Both the position numbers and the translations under genes were made by a program. This document shows positions 55,717 through 63,289 of a stretch of DNA of 64,000 nt, piece by piece. The DNA is from Bacteroides zoogleoformans (GTDB taxonomy: Bacteria; Bacteroidota; Bacteroidia; Bacteroidales; Bacteroidaceae), in assembly GCF_002998435.1 (NCBI RefSeq), contig NZ_CP027231.1, forward strand, positions 1,963,001 to 2,027,000, in the 5' to 3' direction. Position 1 is the stretch's first letter, and every line of letters begins with the position of its first letter. Below the pieces are notes generated by a model. It was not told the origin of the DNA. It saw nothing but the letters and a program-made list of their open reading frames with translations, and did no database searches.

Positions 55717-56241
55717 TTATAGTGTCAGCACGGCTTCCACGTCCACATCGTTTCCAAAGACCTCTTTCCCGTGCAGCTCTTTCAGTTCGATGATAAAGTT
55801 CACATACACCTTCTGCGGATGCATCTGCTTCACTAACTTGCAGGCAGCCTCCATGGTTCCTCCGGTTGCCAGCAGGTCGTCGTGCAGCAATACCACGTCG
55901 TCTTCGCCGATGGCGTCTTTGTGCATCTGCACGGTGTCCTTGCCATACTCCTTGTCGTAGCTTTCTTCGATGGTTTCTGCCGGCAGCTTTCCCGGTTTAC
56001 GGATGGGCACGAATCCGGCGCCCAATCTGGTGGCAAGTATAGGACCCATGATGAATCCTCGCGACTCGATGCCTACTACTTTCGTTATACCTCTGTCCTT
56101 ATACATCTCATACAGGATGTTCGAAAGTTCCTGCAGGGTGGCCGGGTCTTTGAATAGTGTGGTCACGTCGTAGAACAGAATTCCCGGTATGGGGAAGTCG
56201 GGAATCTCCCGAATGCTCTTGGCAAGTGTTTCTTTGCTCAT
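55717..56241 (-). CDS. apt: Adenine phosphoribosyltransferase
   Basis: A 174-residue salvage enzyme converting adenine and PRPP to AMP. The PRPP loop is VVLLHDDLLATGGTMEAACKL near residue 115; GIESRGFIMGP supplies the dimer-contact Arg, and FVPIRKPGKLP is the flexible-loop start. It is placed between mnmG (56-base gap) and uvrC (four-base gap) on the same strand. Confidence 0.96.
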   Translation of the reverse strand: MSKETLAKSIREIPDFPIPGILFYDVTTLFKDPATLQELSNILYEMYKDRGITKVVGIESRGFIMGPILATRLGAGFVPIRKPGKLPAETIEESYDKEYGKDTVQMHKDAIGEDDVVLLHDDLLATGGTMEAACKLVKQMHPQKVYVNFIIELKELHGKEVFGNDVDVEAVLTL

Positions 56242-56297
56242 AATCAGTCTGTTTTATATATTTATTTAATTACTTGTTTCACGTGGAACTTTGTTCC

Positions 56298-58172
56298 TTA
56301 TCGCCCGCAAAGCACCAACAGCACATTGATGTCGCTGGGAGATACGCCGGGAATCCTGCTTGCCTGCGCTATCGTCTCCGGATCAATCTTTTCCAGTTTC
56401 TGTCTGGCTTCGGTAGAGAGAGATTGGATGGAAGCATAGTCGAACTTTCCTTTTATCTTGATGCTTTCCAGTCTCCCCAATTTGTCCGCAATGATTCGTT
56501 CGCGTCCGATGTAGCCTTCGTATTTGATAAGTATTTCGGCCGCTTCTATTATTTCCTCTTTCCTGTCCGATAGTTTATCCAGTTCACGTTTAAAGGAGCT
56601 GACGTGTTCGGCAATGTTTTCAATCGTCACTTGCGGGCGGTTTATCAAATCAATCAGTTTGCATCCATGGCGGAGCGAGGTAGTGCCGAGCTGTTCCAGC
56701 ACCGGGTTGATTAATGCCGGTTTAATCGAATATTCGCGGGTAAAGTTTATGATATGGTTCACGGCTTCACGCTTTTCCGTCAGCAACTTATAGCGGTCTT
56801 CCTTGGCAAGTCCCAGTTTCCATGATTTCTCCGTGAGGCGCATGTCGGCATCGTCCATGCGGAGCAGGATGCGATATTCGGCTCGCGAGGTAAACATACG
56901 GTAAGGCTCGTCTACTCCTTTTGTCACCAAATCGTCGATTAATACACCGATATATGCTTCGTCTCGTGCCAAGGTGAATGGTTCTCCACCGTGGCAATTG
57001 ATGTGTGCATTGATGCCGGCAATGATTCCTTGTCCGGCAGCTTCTTCATATCCGGTAGTTCCGTTCACCTGTCCGGCAAAGAACAGGTTCTTTATTTTCT
57101 TCGTTTCCAACGAGTGTTTCAGTTGGGTAGGGTCGAAGAAGTCATATTCGATGGCATAGCCTGGGCGATAGATGACCAAGTCTCTGAATGCCGGAATCTT
57201 TTTCAGTGCGGCAATCTGTATGTCCATCGGCAGCGATGAAGAGAACCCGTTGAGGTAGAGTTCCTGCGTGGTTTCGCCTTCCGGTTCGAGGAACAGTTGA
57301 TGCTGCGGTTTGTCGGGGAAGGTTACAATCTTTGTTTCTATGCTGGGGCAATAGCGTGGCCCTATACTCTGTATTTGTCCGTTGAAAAGCGGAGAATCGG
57401 ACAGACCTTTGCACAATACCCCGTGTGCTTCCTCATTGGTGAAGCAAGTCCAGCAGGAGAGTTGTTTCAGGTGTCGCACGCCGGTGTTCATGAACGAGAA
57501 CTTGTGGAAGTCGGCTTCGCCCTCCTGTATCTCCATCTCCTCGTAGTGCACGCTTCGCCCGTCTATACGCACCGGTGTGCCCGTCTTCATCCGTCCGTAG
57601 GCGATGCCATGTTTTGCGATGGATTCGGTCAATTCGTACGATGCGGGTTCTGCCATGCGTCCACCCGGCAATATGATTCGGCCTACGTGCATCAGTCCGT
57701 TGAGGAAAGTGCCTGCCGTAAGTACGATGCATTTGGCTCGGAAGGTTACTCCCCACAGAGTGACCAATCCCGTAACTTCTCCGTTTTCAACGAGGATTTC
57801 GCGCACGGTGTCCTGCCAGATGTGCAGGTTCGGAATGTTCTCCAATATTTCCCGCCACGCCCAGATGAACTTGTTGCGGTCGCATTGCGCGCGCGGGCTC
57901 CACATGGCCGGTCCTTTCGAGCGGTTCAGTATGCGGAACTGGATGGCGGTTCGGTCTGTCACCAGTCCCATGTATCCGCCCAATGCATCCACCTCGCGTA
58001 CTATCTGCCCTTTGGCAATACCCCCCACGGCCGGATTGCAACTCATCTGTGCGATTTTGTTCATATCCATCGTGATGAGGCATGTCTTCGAGCCTAAGTT
58101 GGCGGCTGCGGCTGCGGCCTCGCAACCTGCATGCCCGGCACCTATTACAATAACGTCGTACTTAAATTCCAT
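56298..58172 (-). CDS. mnmG: tRNA 5-carboxymethylaminomethyluridine synthase subunit MnmG
   Basis: A 624-residue MnmG (GidA), which with MnmE installs cmnm5 on U34 of certain tRNAs. The FAD site is DVIVIGAGHAGCEAAAAAANLG; MSCNPAVGGIAKGQIVREVDALGG is the family signature; the FAD domain continues with VLTAGTFLNGLMHVG and AGQVNGTTGYEEAAGQGIIAG. The helical C-terminal domain binds MnmE. mnmE is not in the window. It heads a cluster with apt and uvrC from a TAACTTTG promoter. Confidence 0.97.
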   Translation of the reverse strand: MEFKYDVIVIGAGHAGCEAAAAAANLGSKTCLITMDMNKIAQMSCNPAVGGIAKGQIVREVDALGGYMGLVTDRTAIQFRILNRSKGPAMWSPRAQCDRNKFIWAWREILENIPNLHIWQDTVREILVENGEVTGLVTLWGVTFRAKCIVLTAGTFLNGLMHVGRIILPGGRMAEPASYELTESIAKHGIAYGRMKTGTPVRIDGRSVHYEEMEIQEGEADFHKFSFMNTGVRHLKQLSCWTCFTNEEAHGVLCKGLSDSPLFNGQIQSIGPRYCPSIETKIVTFPDKPQHQLFLEPEGETTQELYLNGFSSSLPMDIQIAALKKIPAFRDLVIYRPGYAIEYDFFDPTQLKHSLETKKIKNLFFAGQVNGTTGYEEAAGQGIIAGINAHINCHGGEPFTLARDEAYIGVLIDDLVTKGVDEPYRMFTSRAEYRILLRMDDADMRLTEKSWKLGLAKEDRYKLLTEKREAVNHIINFTREYSIKPALINPVLEQLGTTSLRHGCKLIDLINRPQVTIENIAEHVSSFKRELDKLSDRKEEIIEAAEILIKYEGYIGRERIIADKLGRLESIKIKGKFDYASIQSLSTEARQKLEKIDPETIAQASRIPGVSPSDINVLLVLCGR

Positions 58173-58197
58173 TCATTCAATGAAGTTAAAAACCGCA

Positions 58198-58205
58198 CAA
58201 AGTTA
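58198..58205 (-). promoter_or_regulatory. Promoter -7 box for mnmG
   Basis: TAACTTTG on the minus strand, 25 bases before the start. Confidence 0.6.
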
Positions 58206-58212
58206 CTAAAAA

Positions 58213-58280
58213 GGCACGGATTTCACGGACTAACGTGATTTTTATAAACAAAATCCATGTTAATCCATGCAATCCGTGCC
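58213..58280. repeat. Palindrome with GGCACGGATTTCACGGA core (copy C)
   Basis: GGCACGGATT at 58213-58222 pairs with AATCCGTGCC at 58271-58280; the arms continue inwards to about 31 bases with roughly three quarters pairing, around a short AT-rich loop. It lies after the HU-like gene terminator and before the mnmG promoter. Confidence 0.7.
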
Positions 58281-58285
58281 CGATA

Positions 58286-58321
58286 GAAAAACATGGAGGC
58301 GTTTCTGTGGCGCCTCCATGT
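58286..58321 (-). terminator. Terminator of the HU-like gene at 58360
   Basis: ACATGGAGGCG and CGCCTCCATGT pair around a nine-base loop; TTTTTC follows on the minus strand. Confidence 0.8.
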
Positions 58322-58359
58322 GCTATTTTGCAGTGGTTTTGCATCTATGCCGTCGGCCG

Positions 58360-58875
58360 TTATCCCAAAGGGTTTTCGTTTTGGTCGCCGCTTTCGCCGC
58401 CGCTTGTATTCCCGTTCTCGGTTTTCGGTTTGGGAGCATCGCTGCCTGTTTCATCCTTGTTGATGCGGTCCACGTCTTTCAGGACGAGACCCTCGGAGCG
58501 TGTGGTGCCCGATGTGGTGATGCGTATGTCGCTATTGGCACGAAAGCAGATTCTTAGCGCGGTGATGTCATTGCTGCTGAAGTCTTCGGCCTTGTCCGTT
58601 CCTTTGCTTTGGGCGGCAAGGTAGAAGTTTCCCAGTCCGTCGATATTTACGATTCGACCGGCCAGTAAGGTCTTCTTCAGATAGGTGCGGAAGTCTTTCA
58701 GCACGCTGTAAGAGTTACCCTCGCTTACGCCGGACATGGCGCTGATTTCCTTTGCCACTTCTTTCAGCTTTGCCGGGCTGCTATACTTGTAGGTGATGAT
58801 GGGATATACCCTTTTGGCAGAGTTTTTGTCTGTCGGTTTGCTTAAACGTTCATGTTTGCGAAATAAAATAGCCAT
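58360..58875 (-). CDS. HU-like DNA-binding protein with NPLG tail (second copy)
   Basis: A 171-residue protein. The HU-like core shows EVAKEISAMSGVSEGNSYSVLKDF-type helices (AKLKEVAKEISAMSG, VLKDFRTYLKKTLLAG) and IVNIDGLGNFYLAAQSKG, the strand pair of HU. The tail after residue 130 is Lys/Asp/Gly-rich and ends ESGDQNENPLG, like the protein at 34820. The cores of the two proteins are only distantly alike. It has its own promoter (58946-58953) and terminator. Confidence 0.86.
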   Translation of the reverse strand: MAILFRKHERLSKPTDKNSAKRVYPIITYKYSSPAKLKEVAKEISAMSGVSEGNSYSVLKDFRTYLKKTLLAGRIVNIDGLGNFYLAAQSKGTDKAEDFSSNDITALRICFRANSDIRITTSGTTRSEGLVLKDVDRINKDETGSDAPKPKTENGNTSGGESGDQNENPLG

Positions 58876-58945
58876 AATGTTTCTGTTTTTAAATAATTAA
58901 TAAAAAGTTTTGTTTTGTATTCGTGTATTAAGCTTAATCACATTG

Positions 58946-58953
58946 CAAAGATA
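58946..58953 (-). promoter_or_regulatory. Promoter -7 box for the second HU-like gene
   Basis: TATCTTTG on the minus strand, leader about 65 bases. Confidence 0.6.
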
Positions 58954-59084
58954 AACACAAGTCTAAAACCCGGAAAATATTTTTCCCCCGTTTTTTTCAA
59001 GACTTTTTTCAGGTTGGGTTCTTATGGAAGTATAGTCTGCAAATGAACGTTTATACGGTCTGCATGGCAGTTTGCAGTGAAGAT

Positions 59085-59126
59085 GGTGTGCCCTCTTGCC
59101 TCTGCACGAGACAGGGGGGGCACACC
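59085..59126 (-). terminator. Hairpin after the GH9 gene
   Basis: GGTGTGCCC and GGGCACACC pair around a loop of 24 bases that includes a run of seven G. No clear T-run follows on the minus strand. Confidence 0.5.
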
Positions 59127-59144
59127 ATTTTACGCCACGCCTTC

Positions 59145-61676
59145 TTATTTCAATAGTTGTTGTGCCGCGAGCACCAGAAACATATAGTGGGATGACCCTC
59201 CTCCCAGCACATACTCTGTCTGCTGCCAAAGGAACGGGAACGTGAGCAACTCCGGGAAATCGGGACGGATAAGCGCCGTGCCGGAAATGACACCGCCCGG
59301 AATGTAGGACCAGTCGGCACGGTTGAGGCCGTAGCCCACCGTGGCCGATTGCGCGCCGACACCCGATGCGAAAGAGGCCTGATTGGAGCCCGGATGGCAT
59401 CCGAGAATAAAGTTAAGGGCATTGAACACCGGTGCTTGCGAAAACAGTTCCGGGTAGGCTGTCGTCAGGAAATAGTGCCGGAAACCGAAGTGTTGTATAT
59501 CCCAACCTGCTCCCCAGATGTTGGGACGATAAGGAACTCCGTAAGGCGTCTCCCGTACCAGTACGGCCAATTTTTGTTCGTATCCGGCCAAGGCTTTGCG
59601 AAATGCGGCAGAGAAGGTTTTGGCTCTTTTGTCTTTCATTTGCGCAAACTGTTTCTCCACACGTGCCGTGTACCAACCGGTGTGTTCTATCTGCTTGACG
59701 ATGAATTCCCGGTTATCCAAGATGAAATCCATATAAGTTTGTTCGCCGGTGGTCAGATATAATTCCACGGCCGCCTGCACTTTGGAGGACAATACCCTGT
59801 CGTTTCCGCTTGCGGTGGAGGCGTATATGTTGCGTGCAATGCCAAGGCAATGCACGCTCAACGTATCGTTGAAGCCTTTCAATACGCGCGACACGGCAGC
59901 CAGCCGGGCGGCTGTCGACAGTTCCCGCCCCGGATTATCCTCCGTAAATATCCGGCGGTCGTCCTCGTTGCCTGTCTTCCCGTCCGTCATGGCGGCGGCG
60001 TCGCCCAAAAGCACATATTGGCGCAGGTCGTTGCAGATGATGCCTCTGTACAGGCGTCCCAGCGCCAGATAGCCGTTGACCACACTGAGTGCGCCGTTCT
60101 CCACTTGTTGCAGCAGGTCATTCTTTCCGTCGGGCTGGTGAATCTCCGTCACACGGTTTATCTGGTCGATGGAAGTCACGTCAATGTCCGGGCGGAAAGT
60201 TTCGTAGGTCAATGCGAGGATGTATGATTCTCCGGCTTGAGACTCGATGCGTAGGTCAAAGTCGCCGGCATCGTGCCAGCCGCCTATGTTCACTCCGGGA
60301 ACCACTTGTCCCGGCGCGAATTCGGACAACCCCTCTTTCTGGTCGTATCCGTCGATATGGTTGTGGGACTGCGCCATTTGGGCGTCGTCCATGTGGCAGC
60401 AGTCGTGCCACACGCGGTATTTCTCGTTGACTCGCATGTGGCACATCTGTACGGGCAGGAAATATTCGAGGACGGGTTGCCACACGCCACGGGCATAAAC
60501 GTCATTGTCGATGCGGAAGATGGGAGATACGGAAGTATCGTACTTTATCTTATAAAGCCCCGGCTCCTTCACGTCGGTGAAATCTACCTTAAGATAGTTA
60601 TATCTCAAGAATTTACCCCATTCGGCAGGGTTTACCGTTTTGACGACGCTCTCGCCGTCTGCGTCAATGCGGATGATTTGTGCCGTTTGTCTTTTTTGGT
60701 CGCGGATATCCGTTTCGATGACGGCTTCCTTCTCTTGAGCGGGATGATAGCCTATCTGTGAGGTCTGTATAACCGGCCGATACATCCAGTCGTCCACCAC
60801 GTTCGGGGTGATGATCCATCTGACGGCGCCTTTGGTGACGCCCGGCTTTATGTGGCTGCGCAGTACGAACCACCCGTTGTTGTGGTTCATTCGGCCGTCA
60901 AACAGTTGCAGGTCGCCGTTCAATGACTCGATGGTGACTTTGTTGTAGGAATCATCGGGGCGGACGGTGAATTTGCTTCCCGTGGCATAAGGCCGGGCGA
61001 TGATGTCGTCCGCCACTATCGGGCTGTATCCTTTCCCTATCAGATTGTTTATGTCGGCCAGCGACTGTTTGCCGTCGTGGTAATTTCCCGTATGCAGATG
61101 GTTGGGGCGGGTTGTCATCAGGGGTGAGTTGGGCTGTTGCGGAAAGATGCCGCTTTGCTTGTCCATGAGCCACGGTTTGCCGAATAATGAACCCGGAAAG
61201 AACTCAAGGTTGAAGCCTGCTTTCCCGATAAACTCTTCGGGAATGGGACGATCCAAATCTACGGTTACTTCCAGATGCTTTCCTTTCGTTTCCACCTTTA
61301 CGGTGTATTTCAGGTTGAGGGCGGGATAAATCATGGGGTTGAATCCCGTGAGGTGGCGTGAGGAATCGGGGTAGCATAAGGTAGTGATGATGCTGTTGCC
61401 GTCGAGCCGGCGGTCGAGCTGTTTCGGTACGGGCTGCCATTGTCCGGGAGTGGCTTCCAGCCGGATATCTCCGTTGGTGGCTATGCGGTGTCCGTGCATG
61501 ATGATACATACACCGCCCTGATGCCCTTCGGGATAGATGTCATCGAAAGCCATCACGTCTACTCCCCGGTTTCTGAAATAGCCCGAGGATGTCAGTTCAA
61601 AATCTTGCGCATGCAGCTCGCTTTGACCGCAGAACAATGCAAAGACCGATGCGAATAGTAAATCTCTCTTTTTCAC
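59145..61676 (-). CDS. Glycoside hydrolase family 9 enzyme
   Basis: An 843-residue secreted glycosidase (signal peptide MKKRDLLFASVFALFCG, cleavage near LHA). The first 330 residues form a large N-terminal beta domain. An Ig-like CelD_N-type domain follows (IQTSQIGYHPAQEKEAVIET). The alpha6/alpha6 GH9 barrel starts near residue 420 and has GGWHDAGDFDLR near residue 470 with the catalytic Asp pair, ILGCHPGSNQASFASGVG, and the C-terminal WQQTEYVLGGG where the general-acid Glu should lie. GH9 enzymes cut beta-1,4-glucans such as cellulose or xyloglucan; the plant polymer used cannot be told. No SusC/D pair is adjacent. Confidence 0.88.
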   Translation of the reverse strand: MKKRDLLFASVFALFCGQSELHAQDFELTSSGYFRNRGVDVMAFDDIYPEGHQGGVCIIMHGHRIATNGDIRLEATPGQWQPVPKQLDRRLDGNSIITTLCYPDSSRHLTGFNPMIYPALNLKYTVKVETKGKHLEVTVDLDRPIPEEFIGKAGFNLEFFPGSLFGKPWLMDKQSGIFPQQPNSPLMTTRPNHLHTGNYHDGKQSLADINNLIGKGYSPIVADDIIARPYATGSKFTVRPDDSYNKVTIESLNGDLQLFDGRMNHNNGWFVLRSHIKPGVTKGAVRWIITPNVVDDWMYRPVIQTSQIGYHPAQEKEAVIETDIRDQKRQTAQIIRIDADGESVVKTVNPAEWGKFLRYNYLKVDFTDVKEPGLYKIKYDTSVSPIFRIDNDVYARGVWQPVLEYFLPVQMCHMRVNEKYRVWHDCCHMDDAQMAQSHNHIDGYDQKEGLSEFAPGQVVPGVNIGGWHDAGDFDLRIESQAGESYILALTYETFRPDIDVTSIDQINRVTEIHQPDGKNDLLQQVENGALSVVNGYLALGRLYRGIICNDLRQYVLLGDAAAMTDGKTGNEDDRRIFTEDNPGRELSTAARLAAVSRVLKGFNDTLSVHCLGIARNIYASTASGNDRVLSSKVQAAVELYLTTGEQTYMDFILDNREFIVKQIEHTGWYTARVEKQFAQMKDKRAKTFSAAFRKALAGYEQKLAVLVRETPYGVPYRPNIWGAGWDIQHFGFRHYFLTTAYPELFSQAPVFNALNFILGCHPGSNQASFASGVGAQSATVGYGLNRADWSYIPGGVISGTALIRPDFPELLTFPFLWQQTEYVLGGGSSHYMFLVLAAQQLLK

Positions 61677-61889
61677 AGCATTTGTTTTTTAAAGTTATGT
61701 AATACTCCGCTAAAATACGAAATTAGACGGAAAGAGAGGATGGCGATTTGTAGCCGATAACGTCATGAAATGTATTTTTTCAAAGGCGCAGATTCAAAAG
61801 GAGCCGCAATAGGAATCAATTTAGCCTCTTGAAAGGAGATGGAGGGTAAGAGGGGCAAACAGCTTTTTCGTAAATTTGCGGTGTGCAGA

Positions 61890-62081
61890 ATGCCCGTGCC
61901 CGGCTTCTTGGTGAGAGGGCCCAATCCCGGCAGGCAAGACGGCGTATCCTATCCTTCAAATCTGCCGGATGAGTCTTATGCGGATGTAGAGGGTTCGTAT
62001 GCTTCTAATGAGATAGCCATCAACTGGAGTGCCGCTTTGGTGGCGCTGACTTCTTCGCTGGATGCCCTGATGGCAAAATGA
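61890..62081 (+). pseudogene. C-terminal remnant of another GH9 cellulase
   Basis: Sixty-three residues, PVPGFLVRGPNPGRQDG, YPSNLPDESYADVEGSYASN, EIAINWSAALVALTSSLDAL, are the end of a classical GH9 catalytic domain, including the SYASNEIAIN motif with the general-acid Glu. Everything upstream of the ATG at 61890 is unrelated. It is of a different GH9 subtype from the intact gene next to it (which has TEYVLGG at that place) and faces the other way. A TAAATTTG box lies just before it (61871-61878) and may be chance. Confidence 0.75.
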
Positions 62082-62174
62082 GGCTGCCTGTCTTGTTGAA
62101 AGCTCCCTATGTTATCGGCAATCGGTATGCCCCTTATTTGTTGATATTTATTTAAATCTCCTTTCCTTTTTCCG

Positions 62175-62206
62175 TACCCCTCTCAGAACACGTTCTGGCA
62201 GGGGTA
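62175..62206. repeat. Inverted repeat before the 22-bp array
   Basis: TACCCCT and AGGGGTA flank an inner palindrome CAGAACACGTTCTG, so the whole 32 bases fold on themselves. It sits four bases before the 22-bp repeat array. Confidence 0.6.
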
Positions 62207-62210
62207 TGCG

Positions 62211-62291
62211 TTCCTCACCGAGGAAGGCATCGTTCCTCACCGAGGAACACCCTCTTCCTCACCGAGGAACGAGCCTTTCCTCGGTGCCGGA
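62211..62291. repeat. 22-bp palindromic tandem repeat, four units
   Basis: Units start at 62211, 62233, 62255 and 62277, exactly 22 bases apart. The core TTCCTCACCGAGGAA is itself palindromic (TTCCTC/GAGGAA); the fourth unit keeps only TTCCTCGG. It lies 270 bases before the DUF3575 gene in an 880-base gap that otherwise holds only the GH9 remnant. Confidence 0.88.
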
Positions 62292-62477
62292 AAAATCATG
62301 ACTTTTCATTCAATACTTTTTTGTAATCATATTTCGGAAAGAAGAAGCGGAACCGGCCACAGCTTTGCCGAAAGAAGGTGAGTCTCTGAAAATCAACCAC
62401 TTACGTCCATGATACCTATCTGACCGATAGATGGACGGCTCTAAAAAGCTGATTTTTTGAAAATATCTAATGGAAAG

Positions 62478-62508
62478 TTGTAGGATGTTGGACTTAGTTG
62501 TATATTTG
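62478..62508 (+). promoter_or_regulatory. Promoter of the DUF3575-DUF5119 operon
   Basis: TTG at 62478-62480 and TATATTTG at 62501-62508 with a 20-base spacer; start codon 54 bases further. Confidence 0.65.
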
Positions 62509-62562
62509 CCGCATAATTAATCACAACTATTTCGTGCCACACAGACAAAGCAGGTTAACTTA

Positions 62563-63289
62563 ATGAAATTGTTCCATTCTGTACTATTATTGACATTTGG
62601 AATCTGTAATTGCCTTTATGCCGGGCAAAAAGTCGAAGATGATTTTCTACTGCGACAAGTAGGAAAGGAATCATCCATAGAAGAAAATTACCCCCCCATA
62701 CGATTATATCGCTGATAACCAGCGATTTACTACCCTGATTTTCTCCCCTTTCAATCTTGCGCTGAAATCGAACCTGCTTTACGACGCTCTGCTTGTGCCC
62801 AATCTGGGGGCGGAACTTTATGTGGGCAAGAACATCTCCATATCTTTTACGTGGATGCACGCATGGTGGAAGACCGACCGCCGGCATTACTACTGGCGCA
62901 CCTACGGGGGCGAGTTGGAAGTACGCAAATGGTTTGGTACAAAAGCTGCGCAACGACTCACTGGGCATCATGCCGGCATCTATGCCGGAAGCCTCACTTA
63001 CGATTTCGAGCTGGGGCGTCGCGGAAACCTGTCCGATCGCTGGACGCGCCACTACGGACTGTCCTACGGCTACTCGTGGCGCATTGCCCCTTACCTCAAT
63101 CTGGATTGTTCCATCGGCATCGGCTATCTTACCGGCCGCTATAAAGAATACCTTCCCGTGGACGGATGCTACGTGTGGCAAGCCACCAAGAACCGCCATT
63201 GGGTGGGGCCTACCAAGGCAGAAGTTACAATTGTGTGGCTCATCATGCAGGATTTGCGTCATCGCAAGGCGAAAGGAGGTGCCCGATGA
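62563..63289 (+). pseudogene. DUF3575 outer-membrane protein, frameshifted in a C7 tract
   Basis: The ATG at 62563 opens a signal peptide (MKLFHSVLLLTFGICNCLYA) and the frame continues to IEENYPP, then meets a run of seven C (62691-62697) and stops at CGC TGA. With six C the frame would continue YDYIADNQRFTTLIFSPFNL into ALKSNLLYDALLVPNLGAEL, WMHAWWKTDRRHYYWRTYGG and LPVDGCYVWQATKNRHWVGP, the full DUF3575 domain. These are small beta-barrel-type proteins at the head of fimbria-like operons. The stop overlaps the next gene by ATGA. The shift may be real, phase-variable or a sequencing error. Confidence 0.8.
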
